64,000 nucleotides of DNA from Candidatus Altimarinota bacterium (GCA_020631075.1 JAHDHX010000003.1:1-64000), one strand, 5' to 3'; counted from the first letter of the stretch, positions 9,283 through 18,750 are shown. A program made the numbers and translations. The notes: generated by a model from the letters alone, not told the origin.

Positions 9283-10784
9283 CCACTATCTCACAGTCCG
9301 AACTCAACACCATCCTCTGGAACGCCGCTGATTCATCACGCACTAACCTCGATGCGGGGGTATATAAAGACTACGTGCTGGCGATGCTGTTCTATAAGTA
9401 TCTCAGCGATCTCTCAAAGATGCAGTATGAAAAATATAAAGAGCGATATGCTGGCGACGAAGGGCGGATACAAGAAAAAATGAAGCTCGATCGGTTTTAT
9501 GTGCCGCCAGGGTGTAGTTTTGATGAGCTGTATGAAAAGCGAGAAGATGACAACTTGGGAGATATGATAAACAAGATATTTCACCAGATAGAAGACCTCA
9601 ACAAAGAAAAACTCGAGGGCACGCTGACGTCTAATGATTTCAACTCGGAGTCGACGCTGGGCAAGCTCGACCAACGCAATAAGATGCTACGCAACCTGAT
9701 GCATGACTTTCATAAGATTGACCTGACGAAGGTTGAGGGGGATCTGATCGGGGAATCTTATATGTATCTGATCGAGCGGTTTGGGGCGGACGCAGGCAAG
9801 AAGGCGGGCGAGTTCTTTACCGTGAAGGACGTAGCCAAACTGCTGGCACGACTGGCACAGCCTGCCGAAGGGGCGAGAATCTGCGACCCAGCTATGGGAT
9901 CAGGGGGACTCCTACTAATGACGGGCGAAGAAGTGGGCAATGATAATTATGCCCTTTATGGGCAGGAGTCCACTGGGACGACCTATCAGCTGGCGCGGAT
10001 GAATATGTTTTTGCATGGGCAAGACTCGGCGCGGCTCGAATGGGGCGACACGCTCAATAACCCCCTGCTGGTGGAGCATGACAAACTGATGCTCTTTGAC
10101 ATCTGTGTGGCCAACCCGCCCTTTAGCCTCAAGAAATGGGGCGCCGAGAATGCGGAGTCAGACAAGTATGATCGGTTTCATCGAGGCATACCGCCCAAAA
10201 ACAAAGGCGACTTTGCGTTTATCACGCACATGATAGAGACCGTGAAGCCCAAAAGCGGTCGGGTGGCGGTGATCGTACCCCATGGGGTGCTGTTTCGCGG
10301 GGGGGCGGAGGGCAAGATCCGCCAGCAGTTGCTGCAAGAAAACATCATCGAGGCAGTGATCGGCCTGCCAGCGGGGTTGTTTTCGACTACGGGCATCCCC
10401 GTGGCGATACTCATCATCGACCGAGCGCGTGAGGTGGGTGGGGCAAAAGAAAACGACAAAGACATCCTCTTTATAGAAGCCAGCAAGGAGTTTGTGCCTG
10501 GCAAGGCGCAAAACACCCTGAGCCAAGAGAATGCCGACAAGATCTATGACACCTATGCCGAGCGGAAGGAGAGAGAAAAGTTTAGCCGACTGGTGACGCC
10601 AGAGGAGATTGCTGAGAATGACTACAACCTCAACATCACGCGGTATATAGACACGTTTGAGGAAGAAGAACCCATAAACATCGCCGCCAACCTGAAAGAA
10701 CTGGCGGAGCTGCAGCCAGAGATAGAGAGGCTAGAGGGTGAGATGGCGGGGTACTTGCAGATTCTCAACATAACCACGAAATGA
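9279..10784 (+). CDS. hsdM: type I restriction-modification DNA methyltransferase subunit M
   Basis: 501 residues. The N-terminal helical HsdM domain begins with ILWNAADSSRTNLDAGVYKD and YVLAMLFYKYLSDL. The SAM-binding motif I region is FFTVKDVAKLLARLA then ICDPAMGSGGLLL. The catalytic motif IV is CVANPPFSLKKWG (N6-adenine type NPPF). Near the end, NLNITRYIDTFEEEEPI is typical before the C-terminal helix. It methylates the host site and forms the M2S core with HsdS. It overlaps both neighbours by four bases. Confidence 0.96.
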   Translation: MTTISQSELNTILWNAADSSRTNLDAGVYKDYVLAMLFYKYLSDLSKMQYEKYKERYAGDEGRIQEKMKLDRFYVPPGCSFDELYEKREDDNLGDMINKIFHQIEDLNKEKLEGTLTSNDFNSESTLGKLDQRNKMLRNLMHDFHKIDLTKVEGDLIGESYMYLIERFGADAGKKAGEFFTVKDVAKLLARLAQPAEGARICDPAMGSGGLLLMTGEEVGNDNYALYGQESTGTTYQLARMNMFLHGQDSARLEWGDTLNNPLLVEHDKLMLFDICVANPPFSLKKWGAENAESDKYDRFHRGIPPKNKGDFAFITHMIETVKPKSGRVAVIVPHGVLFRGGAEGKIRQQLLQENIIEAVIGLPAGLFSTTGIPVAILIIDRAREVGGAKENDKDILFIEASKEFVPGKAQNTLSQENADKIYDTYAERKEREKFSRLVTPEEIAENDYNLNITRYIDTFEEEEPINIAANLKELAELQPEIERLEGEMAGYLQILNITTK

Positions 10785-11122
10785 AAAAATCCCAAAAGCT
10801 GACCATACAAGGCGAAACAATCACGCTCGTACAAGAGTCGGGCGATGACTACATCTCACTCACGGATATAGCGAAATTTAAAAATGCTGAAAGAACGGGG
10901 GTAGTCATCGGGAACTGGATTAGTACTCGGTATGCTGTCGAGTTTATGGGCGGGTGGGAGAAGATTTACAACCCGAATTTTAATGTCATGGAATTCAATG
11001 ACATTAGAAATGAAAGCGGATCAAATGGATATTTTTTGTCACTCAAACAATGGACAGAAAAAACCAAGGCCGTTGGCATACGGTCAAAAGCGGGGCGATT
11101 AACCACCTTAAAAGATGAGTGA
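10781..11122 (+). CDS. truncated KilA-N domain protein
   Basis: 113 residues. DDYISLTDIAKFKNAER, VIGNWISTRYAVEFMGGWE, and the segment NPNFNVMEFNDIRNESGSNG match the KilA-N DNA-binding domain family that is often found inside type I restriction operons. Family members usually continue past 'SK-GR' into a G-G-T-F-A-H-x-D-I-A-F-E-F stretch; this one stops directly after GIRSKAGRLTTLKDE, so the final helices appear to be lost. It overlaps hsdM by four bases and the next gene by eight. Either a truncated relic or a minimal DNA-binding form. Confidence 0.75.
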   Translation: MKKSQKLTIQGETITLVQESGDDYISLTDIAKFKNAERTGVVIGNWISTRYAVEFMGGWEKIYNPNFNVMEFNDIRNESGSNGYFLSLKQWTEKTKAVGIRSKAGRLTTLKDE

Positions 11123-11864
11123 GAAATACTTCATATTTGTTGACGAAAGCGGAACAAACAAGCAAGAGAGATATTTTGGGGTTGGATGTTTGCTAGTACC
11201 TGTGAGTAAAATTGGTCTATATTATCAAGTGCTCTCTCGGCCTATTGAAAGGATTTATAGCAAAGTGATCGAAAAAAATTCCGAGCTTCTTCAACAGCTG
11301 GATGTTTCGGATAAGTTGAAATTTTTAAAGGGGAGAATGGAGAAGCCTTATGAAGCAAAATTTAAAAACATAAACGCTTCTACTTTTGAGCAATATCGTC
11401 GACTGATTACTGATTATTTTCGGTGTGATGACATGCGTTTTTGTTGCTTGATAATTGATAAAGAGAAAGATAATCCCCCCACGGAAATGTCTTATTATCA
11501 GATATATTTGCAACGATTATCTTTGCTGTTGCGAAACAATGTAAATGAGGCAGATTTTGTGCTGTTACCCGATAACATTACTACCCCAGTGGGGGTGGAT
11601 TATGAAAGTGACCTGCGCAAAAACCTTGTAAACAAATACAGTAAAAATTGCTTCGGTGTGCATCGGATCGAATCACACTCCAGTGTTTTTTTACAGATGG
11701 TGGATGTCTTAACTGGTGCAGTCACTTATGAATTTAAACAAGGGAAAAAAGAATGCAAAAAAGCAGTGGTGCAAAAAATAAAAGAGAAGATAGGACGTTC
11801 TTCGTTGGTCTGTGATTTTACAAAAAACACACCCAACTATTTTTCAGTGTGGCTCAAAACCTAA
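11115..11864 (+). CDS. DUF3800 protein (RNase H-like fold)
   Basis: 249 residues. The start YFIFVDESGT is the defining DxDESG-like motif of DUF3800; a second acidic cluster occurs at CCLIIDKEKDN and a third in FLQMVDVLTGAV, as in the family, where these are thought to bind metal in an RNase H-like fold. Members occur widely in defence islands. It is embedded between hsdM/KilA-N and hsdS and read on the same transcript. Nuclease activity is inferred, not shown. Confidence 0.85.
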   Translation: MSEKYFIFVDESGTNKQERYFGVGCLLVPVSKIGLYYQVLSRPIERIYSKVIEKNSELLQQLDVSDKLKFLKGRMEKPYEAKFKNINASTFEQYRRLITDYFRCDDMRFCCLIIDKEKDNPPTEMSYYQIYLQRLSLLLRNNVNEADFVLLPDNITTPVGVDYESDLRKNLVNKYSKNCFGVHRIESHSSVFLQMVDVLTGAVTYEFKQGKKECKKAVVQKIKEKIGRSSLVCDFTKNTPNYFSVWLKT

Positions 11865-11935
11865 AAAAGGAGGCAGTCATGGTTATAACCCACACCACCT
11901 CCTCACAACTATAGTCTATACCCCTCATAACACAG
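11865..11935 (+). other. hairpin-forming spacer before hsdS
   Basis: AGGAGG (near 11868) pairs with CCTCCT (near 11900) and encloses a 10-nt palindrome GGTTATAACC. There is no T-run, so it is not a standard terminator. It lies between DUF3800 and hsdS and could act as a regulatory RNA structure or be the trace of an insertion. Confidence 0.4.
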
Positions 11936-13174
11936 ATGTCAAAAACTAAACAAACAACAATGACCCACCCACCACACTGGCAACGCGTGAAGTTGGGAGA
12001 AGTCTTTAATTTTATACCAACGACTTCACATTCAAGAAAAGATCTAGAGTACAAAAATTCTGGCATTTTTAATATTCATTATGGCGACGTTCATACAAAA
12101 TACGAAAATTACGTTGATTTCAATAAAATCACACCACCCTCTTTGGTAAATGAAGACACTTATGCAGAAAGAAATTTATTAAAAGAAGGTGATTTAATAA
12201 TGGCAGACGCATCAGAAGACCTAGAAGGAGTAGGAACTGCGGTAGAACTAAAAAACTTGGGAAACAAAAAGTGCATAGCTGGATTGCACACTTTTGCTGT
12301 CAGAGATAAAGAAGGTAAAACGACAAATGGATTTAGATCTTTAATGTTAAAAAACCCAAGTGTTAAAACTAGAATGCAGCAAGTTTCTACTTATAGTAAA
12401 GTTTATGGAATCTCTAAAGGGAGTTTTACAAATATAAATTTAATTCTCCCCCCCCTCCCCGAACAGCACCGCATCGTCACCGTGCTCGAAACATGGGACA
12501 AAGCCATAGACGCCCTGACCCGAAAAATAACCCTGAAACAAAACGTAAAACGCGGGCTGATGCAACAACTGCTGACGGGAAAGGTGCGCCTGCCGGGGCA
12601 GAGTGGGGCGTGGCACGAAGTGAAGCTGGGAGAGGTGTGTGAGATAAATATGGGACAATCACCAAGTTCAAAATCATACAATGAAGAACATGATGGTATG
12701 GTTTTAGTTCAGGGAAATGCTGATATAAAAAATAGAAAAACAATACAAAGGATTTGGACAACCGAGATAACAAAAACAGCAGATTCAGGAAGTATAATTA
12801 TGACTGTACGTGCTCCTGTTGGCTGTGTTGGATTAGCACAGGAAAATATATGTATTGGGCGTGGCGTTTGTGCAATCAATCCTACTAAAGCTAATTTAGA
12901 ATATATCTTTATGTTTCTTATTTATTTTGAACCACTCTGGAAAAACTTTGAGCAAGGTTCAACTTTTACAGCAGTAAACAGCAAGGACGTAAAAGGATTA
13001 AAATTAAGAATACCAAAATCTATCGAAGAACAAACCGCCATTGCCGCAGTCCTTACGACGGCAGACGATGAGATAACCGCCCTGCAGGGCAAGCTGGCTC
13101 TGCTCAAAGACCAGAAGAAATACCTGCTCAATAGTCTCATCACGGGGCAGATTCTTACACCAGAAAATGTATAA
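11936..13174 (+). CDS. hsdS: type I restriction-modification specificity subunit S
   Basis: 412 residues with the full two-domain plan. The first target-recognition domain runs from WQRVKLGEVFNF to about residue 180, then a conserved helix with LPPLPEQHRIVTVLETWDKA. The second domain starts at WHEVKLGEVCEINMGQSPSS and ends with a matching helix (EEQTAIAAVLTTADDEITAL) and KKYLLNSLITGQI. The central and distal repeats are similar to each other, as usual. The target-recognition parts are AT-richer than the conserved helices, which fits frequent domain exchange by recombination. Confidence 0.95.
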   Translation: MSKTKQTTMTHPPHWQRVKLGEVFNFIPTTSHSRKDLEYKNSGIFNIHYGDVHTKYENYVDFNKITPPSLVNEDTYAERNLLKEGDLIMADASEDLEGVGTAVELKNLGNKKCIAGLHTFAVRDKEGKTTNGFRSLMLKNPSVKTRMQQVSTYSKVYGISKGSFTNINLILPPLPEQHRIVTVLETWDKAIDALTRKITLKQNVKRGLMQQLLTGKVRLPGQSGAWHEVKLGEVCEINMGQSPSSKSYNEEHDGMVLVQGNADIKNRKTIQRIWTTEITKTADSGSIIMTVRAPVGCVGLAQENICIGRGVCAINPTKANLEYIFMFLIYFEPLWKNFEQGSTFTAVNSKDVKGLKLRIPKSIEEQTAIAAVLTTADDEITALQGKLALLKDQKKYLLNSLITGQILTPENV

Positions 13175-13312
13175 ACAAAAAACCTCGGTATCTATTGCGA
13201 TGATTACTTGGGCTAGTTTGAGCCCCCAAGAGGCTATTTGCAAGGAAGAACGCCGAGGTTATACTGACTTGATGCTAGCATAAATCAAGATTTATTTCTA
13301 ACATTTTTCACC
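13175..13312 (+). other. structured intergenic RNA-like element before hsdR
   Basis: The 138-bp spacer can fold into several stems: an outer AACCTCGG/CCGAGGTT (near 13186 and 13252), an inner CTTGGGCT/AGCCCCCAAG, and a separate CTTGAT...ATCAAG enclosing the palindrome ATGCTAGCAT. No T-run follows. It is unusually long and structured for this otherwise tightly packed operon. Confidence 0.5.
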
Positions 13313-16300
13313 ATGCAAGCCCACTGGGACGAAGCCCGCCAATCACAACTGCCCACGCTCGAACTCCTCGTCAACATGGGGTATGAGTACATCTCCGCCG
13401 CGGAGGTAAACGCACAACGTGGTGAAGACACCAGCAAGTTTATCCTCAAAGACATTGCCTTTGCGGCGCTCAAGCGCATCAACCAGTTTGAATACAAAGG
13501 CGAGCAGTATGACTTCAGTGACAAAAATGTGCTGGATGCGATAGAAGAACTGGAAAACATCCCCCTCAATGGCCTGCAAGACACCGCCAAAGAAGTCTAT
13601 CAGCTGATTATGACCACCGGGGGCAAGACTTTCCCCCTTCTCATCGACGGCGCCAAGACGTCCAAAAACTTTCGGTTTATTGATTTCGAGAACCCTGAGA
13701 ATAATAGCTTTCACGTTACCGCCGAGATGCCCATAGCAGGGCGCGAGCACAACATCCGCCCCGACGTGGTGTGTTTCGTCAACGGCATCCCCTTCGTGGT
13801 GATAGAAAACAAAAAAAGCGGCACTGATGTGGCAGAGTCACTCCGCCAACACGTACGCAACCAGCAGCCAGACCGTTCGCCGAAGTTTTTTGTCTACCCG
13901 CAGCTGCTCATCGGTACCAATGTCGACCAGTGCTTATATGGCACCACGGGCACACCCAAAAAATTCTTCGCCGCGTGGAAGGAAAAAGAAAAAGACACCG
14001 CCGTGCTAGAGGCAGAAGTGAAAGATCTCATCGGGCAAAAGATCGATCCAGAGACGTATAAAACCATGTGCCGCGATTTGAATGGGGCGACCTTTAACCA
14101 CCAGCAAATCACCGAGCGCATACCCACCACGCAAGACAAAACGCTCTATAGCCTCCTTACCCCCCAGCGACTACTGCACCTCACCAAGCACTTCATGCTG
14201 TTTGACGCGGGGATCAAGAAAGTCGCTCGCTACCAGCAATACTTCGCCATTAACAAAATGCTCACCCGTGTGCAGCAGCAGGATGACAACGGCAAACGCC
14301 AAGGCGGGCTGGTGTGGCACACGCAAGGGTCAGGGAAGTCCCTGACCATGGTGTTGTTTGTCAAAGCGCTCATCGACAACCCAAAGATTACCAACCCGCG
14401 GGTGATCATCGTCACCGACCGCAAAAGCCTCGACAAACAAATGTCTGACACGTTTCGCAACTGCAATCTCAAAAAAGACGTCATCAAAGCCACCTCAGGC
14501 AAGAAATTACTGGAGATGATTAAAGACAAAGACCCACGGGTGATCACCTCGCTGGTGCATAAGTTTGAACGCTCAGCCAAGTCTGCTACGAAATTTGTCG
14601 ACGAAGACCCCAATATCTTTGTGCTGATCGACGAAGCCCACCGCACGCAGTACGGCATTGCTAGCGAAGAAATGCGACGGCTCATCCCCAATGCCTGCTT
14701 CATCGGTTTTACGGGTACGCCCCTACTCAAAAACGATAAATCCCACAATCGCTTTGGGGGCTTCATCGATAAATACACCATCGATGATGCGCTCTCTGAC
14801 GGCATTGTGCTGCCTCTCGTCTATGAAGGGCGCTACACCGAGCTCAAGCAAGACAAAGAAAAAGTCGACCGTATGGCCGAGCGGATCATGGGACATCTCG
14901 ATGATCAATCAAAAAAAGATCTACAAAAATACATCAGCCAAAAAGTGATCAAGAATAACCCCAACCGACTCACCGAGATCGCCTACGACATCGAAAAACA
15001 TTTCTGCCAGTCGTTTCAGGGCACGGGGCTCAAGGCGCAAGTAGTGGCGCCGTCTAAGTTTTCAGCGATTCTTATGCACCGCGTGTTTGCCGAGACCGCC
15101 AAGATAAAAACCGCCGTAGTGATGTCGGCCACGCAAGCCCAAGACGACGAAACTGACAGCCACAAAAAAGAAGTGGCGGATTTCTTGCAGCAGATCAGCC
15201 AAGACTACAAAGATCTAGACAGCTACGAAAAAGCCGTCGTGAAGGATTTTAAATCCAACGATGACGGGATCGAGTTGATCATAGTTGTGTCCAAGCTCCT
15301 CACGGGGTTTGATGCCCCAAGAAATACCGTATTGTACCTTACCAAAGACCTGAAGGATCACAACCTCCTGCAAGCCATTGCACGTGTTAATCGCTTGTAT
15401 GATAACGAAAAGAAACCCAAAACCAGTGGTTTCATTATAGATTACTCCGAGAACGCCCAGAATATACAAAGTGCCATGGAACTCTTTGGGAGCTTTGACG
15501 AGGAAGACGTAAAAGGCACTCTGATAGACACAGGGCAAAAAGTTTCTGAACTTGAGCAAGCCTACTTTGACCTTGAGGCACAATTTAAGACCATAAAAAA
15601 CAAGCAAGACACTGAAGAATATCTGCATTATCTCGGAAATGAACAAGCTGGCGAACAGCGCCGCAACGATTTTTATAAAAACTATAACTCGTTTTTACGA
15701 AACTTTGACGAGTGCCTGTCGCTGCCAGATTTCTCACAAAAATTCGCTCAGCTTGATCACTACAAACGCGAACTGAAACGGTATGGAGAGTTGCGTAAAA
15801 CCACTCGTTTCCGTTTCGCCGACAAACAAGATCTAAGTGAATACAAGCACCAAATAAAGCACATCTTAGATAAATACATCACCGCCGAAGAGGTGCAGCT
15901 GCTCACAGAACCCATCGACATCCACAATCCAGATGAGCTGGACAAAGCTTTAGCTGGTCTGCATACACCCAAGTCAAAAGCCGAAGCCATCGCCGCACAG
16001 ATGGAACGAACTATCCGCGAAAAACGAGAAACTGATCCCGAATTTTATGATCGCATATCAAAAAAAGTACGCGACATTTTGGACAAAATGCACGAAAAGA
16101 AACTGGCAGATGCCGAAGCATTGAAGCTTCTAACAGATGAAAACTTCAACATGGCGGGGAAGGTTGACGACACTCTGCCTGACGTACTCAAAAGAACTAA
16201 GGGAGCAGATATTTTTTACCGGAATATTCACACCGAATTTGAAAAACGAGGGCTGAATACCGAGCAACAGTGCAAAGTCATTCTGGATATTTTTTCCATC

Positions 16301-16489
16301 TTAAAGTCTCACACCACGGTCGACTGGCACCGTCAGCCTGACACCCAACGACAGATTAAAAACAAGCTCGATGATTACCTCTACGATGAAGTGAAGCTGT
16401 CCATGGATTTAGATTTGTCGCACGAAGAACTCGCTTTAATGCTCGATAACATCCTTAATCTGGCTGTCGCGAATTACGAGCTCTTCTAA
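13313..16489 (+). CDS. hsdR: type I restriction endonuclease subunit R
   Basis: 1058 residues. The N-terminal nuclease region has the PD-ExK-like pattern (IRPDVVCFVNGIPFVVIENKK). The motor domains follow: Walker A HTQGSGKSLTMV, TDRKSLDKQ, DEAH-box IDEAHRTQYG, motif III GFTGTPLL, and later SKLLTGFDAPRNTVLYL with QAIARVNRLY as motifs V and VI. The C-terminal helical domain binds the M2S core. Size and motif order are normal. It restricts unmodified DNA by ATP-driven translocation. Confidence 0.96.
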   Translation: MQAHWDEARQSQLPTLELLVNMGYEYISAAEVNAQRGEDTSKFILKDIAFAALKRINQFEYKGEQYDFSDKNVLDAIEELENIPLNGLQDTAKEVYQLIMTTGGKTFPLLIDGAKTSKNFRFIDFENPENNSFHVTAEMPIAGREHNIRPDVVCFVNGIPFVVIENKKSGTDVAESLRQHVRNQQPDRSPKFFVYPQLLIGTNVDQCLYGTTGTPKKFFAAWKEKEKDTAVLEAEVKDLIGQKIDPETYKTMCRDLNGATFNHQQITERIPTTQDKTLYSLLTPQRLLHLTKHFMLFDAGIKKVARYQQYFAINKMLTRVQQQDDNGKRQGGLVWHTQGSGKSLTMVLFVKALIDNPKITNPRVIIVTDRKSLDKQMSDTFRNCNLKKDVIKATSGKKLLEMIKDKDPRVITSLVHKFERSAKSATKFVDEDPNIFVLIDEAHRTQYGIASEEMRRLIPNACFIGFTGTPLLKNDKSHNRFGGFIDKYTIDDALSDGIVLPLVYEGRYTELKQDKEKVDRMAERIMGHLDDQSKKDLQKYISQKVIKNNPNRLTEIAYDIEKHFCQSFQGTGLKAQVVAPSKFSAILMHRVFAETAKIKTAVVMSATQAQDDETDSHKKEVADFLQQISQDYKDLDSYEKAVVKDFKSNDDGIELIIVVSKLLTGFDAPRNTVLYLTKDLKDHNLLQAIARVNRLYDNEKKPKTSGFIIDYSENAQNIQSAMELFGSFDEEDVKGTLIDTGQKVSELEQAYFDLEAQFKTIKNKQDTEEYLHYLGNEQAGEQRRNDFYKNYNSFLRNFDECLSLPDFSQKFAQLDHYKRELKRYGELRKTTRFRFADKQDLSEYKHQIKHILDKYITAEEVQLLTEPIDIHNPDELDKALAGLHTPKSKAEAIAAQMERTIREKRETDPEFYDRISKKVRDILDKMHEKKLADAEALKLLTDENFNMAGKVDDTLPDVLKRTKGADIFYRNIHTEFEKRGLNTEQQCKVILDIFSILKSHTTVDWHRQPDTQRQIKNKLDDYLYDEVKLSMDLDLSHEELALMLDNILNLAVANYELF

Positions 16490-16493
16490 CCCG

Positions 16494-17219
16494 ATGAAAT
16501 CAATTTCTGAACCACAAACACACACGCTTCGTTATGGTGATCACACGCACACATACACCATCACTGAGCAAGACCGAAAAACAATCCGCCTTACGGTGTA
16601 TCCTGACCTATCCATAAAGCTATTTAGTCCTCTGGGCTACCCACACGAAAAAATTGAGAAATTCATAAAGCGAAAAGACGCATGGATTCGAAAACAGTTG
16701 CGGGAGCTCAAACGGTTACAACGAAGTAGAAAACCGAAAGAGTATATATCTGGTGAGTCACATCTCTATCTCGGGCGACAGTATCGTTTACTCGTAGTAG
16801 AAAACTCCGATCCCATGGCAGTAGGAAATGTACGATTTGAGAACGGGCGAATTGTTATAACGACTGATCCACATCTTTCTAACCAAGAACTTTTAGAGGC
16901 ATGGTACTGCGAGCGTGCAGCCGAATTATTTCCCAAACGATATAAAGCAATGCTCCCCAAATTTAACTGTGAACCCCCTCAGCTCGTGATTCGTACCATG
17001 AAAACCCGTTGGGGCAGCTACACCAGCAAAAAGCGAGTCATACTCAACACAGAACTCATAAAAGCGGCGAAAGAGTGTATCGATTACGTGATCATTCATG
17101 AATTGTGCCACATAAAACATCAAAACCACAGCAAGGAATACTATCGCCATCTCAGTTCGAAATGCCCCAACTGGAAACAGCTCAAAGAAAAGTTAGAAAT
17201 GAGATTTGCGGGGATCTAG
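16494..17219 (+). CDS. YgjP-like (DUF45) zinc metallopeptidase
   Basis: 241 residues. The zinc motif HELCHIKHQNHSKEYYRHL supplies the HExxH-type residues (here HELCH) and a downstream His. Upstream, MKTRWGSYTSKKRVILNTEL is the family hallmark. Such proteins are routinely encoded right after hsdR in type I loci, and here only 4 bp separate them. Function is unknown; a processing or anti-toxin protease role is speculation. Confidence 0.9.
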   Translation: MKSISEPQTHTLRYGDHTHTYTITEQDRKTIRLTVYPDLSIKLFSPLGYPHEKIEKFIKRKDAWIRKQLRELKRLQRSRKPKEYISGESHLYLGRQYRLLVVENSDPMAVGNVRFENGRIVITTDPHLSNQELLEAWYCERAAELFPKRYKAMLPKFNCEPPQLVIRTMKTRWGSYTSKKRVILNTELIKAAKECIDYVIIHELCHIKHQNHSKEYYRHLSSKCPNWKQLKEKLEMRFAGI

Positions 17220-17253
17220 TTCCTTCTTGAGTTTCACCCTCGACTAACTTGGG

Positions 17254-17272
17254 TCGTCCTGACATTACTGTG
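17254..17272. repeat. 19-bp sequence, inverted copy at 61908-61926
   Basis: TCGTCCTGACATTACTGTG here is the exact reverse complement of 61908-61926. It lies 35 bp past the end of the metallopeptidase gene and 30 bp before the first serine recombinase. The other copy lies 48 bp past the end of the HEPN-like gene, in the same orientation relative to that gene. It may be a recombination half-site. Confidence 0.6.
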
Positions 17273-17301
17273 GGTAACATTACTTACTCACTCATTTCAT
17301 A

Positions 17302-18585
17302 ATGGAGCCCACAAAAACATCTGCCGAAGCACCACTTCGGTATTGTCTTTATGCCCGCAAGTCATCGGAAAGTGACGAAAAGCAAGCCATGAGCATCGAC
17401 TCGCAAATACGAGAAATGCTGGTAATAGCCGAGAGCCAAGAACTCAATGTGGTTGATATGCGACAAGAATCAAAATCTGCCAAAGCCACGGGGCAACGTG
17501 TCGCCTTCAATCAAATGATAGCCGACATTAGCGAAGGTCTATTTGATGCCATCATCGCTTGGGCACCAGATAGGCTGAGCCGTAATGCTGGCGATCTGGC
17601 ACAGCTGGTAGATCTGATGGATCAAGGAAAATTGCACGAAATCAAAACGCATGGTCAAATTTTCCGCAATAACCCCAATGAGAAATTCTTACTGATGATC
17701 CTTTGCTCACAAGCAAAGCTCGAGAATGATAACCGTGGTAAGAATGTGAAACGAGGCAATAGAGCTTGCTGCAAACAAGGGCGCAGACCCGGCAAACCGC
17801 CCATCGGCTATAAACTGTGGCGTGACCCAGATAATCTCAACATGAGAAGCATTGTGAAGCTCGATCCCGAAAGAGCCCCACTTATTCAAAAGCTCTTTGC
17901 ATATATCTACAAAGATGGACTCAGTGGGAGAATCGCATATGAAAAAATTTTAGAAGACGGCCTGACTACCCGATCGGGCAAGATTCCACCATTGAGCATG
18001 ATCTATCGGATACTCAAAGAACCTTTCTACACAGGTAAATTCGAATATCCGAGAGGTTCTGATGATTGGTACAAAGGCAGTTACGAACCATTGATTAATC
18101 AAAGACAATTCAAAAAAGTGCAAAATGCTCTGATGACATACCAAAAATCACCATGGGGAAGCAAAACCTTCTACTTCAACAAGCTCTTCAAATGTAAGAA
18201 ATGTGGCTCAGGCGTGTGCGGAGAACACCACACGAATCGACAAGGCAAGTCGTATACCTACTATAAATGCAATAAATTCGGCGGCAGAAAGAAGTGTGAC
18301 CAGAAGTATATCCGTGAAGAGAATCTGATAAATGAAGTGGCAACTATTGTGTCAAAACACCAAGAGCTACACGTAAATGTCAGTAAGAGAATTAAGCGAG
18401 ATTTAGACAAAATAAACCGCTTTCAAACCGAGCCAATCTCGGTGGATAAGTACATACGAGACGTCCTAAAAAAAGGAAACTCACTGGAAAAAAGAAACAT
18501 ATTACAAGCCCTCGATGGTCAGCTCTACCTTGCCGACGGCATGGTGACTTTTGAAGGAAAATCGATAAAAAACGAAATTCAATGA
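17302..18585 (+). CDS. large serine recombinase 1
   Basis: 427 residues. The N-terminal resolvase domain starts RYCLYARKSSESDEKQAMS, with the nucleophilic Ser in the ARKSS segment, and contains APDRLSRNAGD with catalytic Arg residues. A 'recombinase' domain follows (GRRPGKPPIGYKLW, LKEPFYTGKFEYPRG), then a zinc ribbon (CKKCGSGVCGEHH, with YYKCNK). It is shorter than typical phage integrases but complete. A related gene follows 0.3 kb downstream on the same strand. It probably moved a local island. Confidence 0.93.
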   Translation: MEPTKTSAEAPLRYCLYARKSSESDEKQAMSIDSQIREMLVIAESQELNVVDMRQESKSAKATGQRVAFNQMIADISEGLFDAIIAWAPDRLSRNAGDLAQLVDLMDQGKLHEIKTHGQIFRNNPNEKFLLMILCSQAKLENDNRGKNVKRGNRACCKQGRRPGKPPIGYKLWRDPDNLNMRSIVKLDPERAPLIQKLFAYIYKDGLSGRIAYEKILEDGLTTRSGKIPPLSMIYRILKEPFYTGKFEYPRGSDDWYKGSYEPLINQRQFKKVQNALMTYQKSPWGSKTFYFNKLFKCKKCGSGVCGEHHTNRQGKSYTYYKCNKFGGRKKCDQKYIREENLINEVATIVSKHQELHVNVSKRIKRDLDKINRFQTEPISVDKYIRDVLKKGNSLEKRNILQALDGQLYLADGMVTFEGKSIKNEIQ

Positions 18586-18599
18586 ACGCCCTACAATGT

Positions 18600-18750
18600 A
18601 GGCGCAATGGGTCTCGTACAAATCACGGTAATTCAAACAAGGCAAAAAGGCTTCCAAGGATTCTTATTCAAATGCTTGGTTGCCATACGAAAGTGGGAAT
18701 TGAGAATTTCGGTAGTCCCAAATGGCAGGCGCAACAGGATTCTAACCCAA
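18600..18750. repeat. att-like repeat copy A with tRNA-Trp 3' end
   Basis: This region aligns with 23074-23235. Shared blocks in the same order are AATGGGTCT-x-GTAC (18606-18619), AAGGCAA...AAGGCT, and TGGCAGGCGCA..AGGA.TC.AACCCA (18723-18749). The last block copies the T-arm and acceptor end of tRNA-Trp, with four mismatches in 27 bases. It lies directly upstream of recombinase 2 and is the likely far attachment site of a tRNA-Trp island. The rest of 18586-18897 holds no gene. Confidence 0.6.

Noticed and set aside
13175-13312. Integron attC site or retron RNA
   Set aside because: The outer repeats do not fit the attC core consensus, no integrase or cassette array is present, and no reverse transcriptase gene lies nearby.
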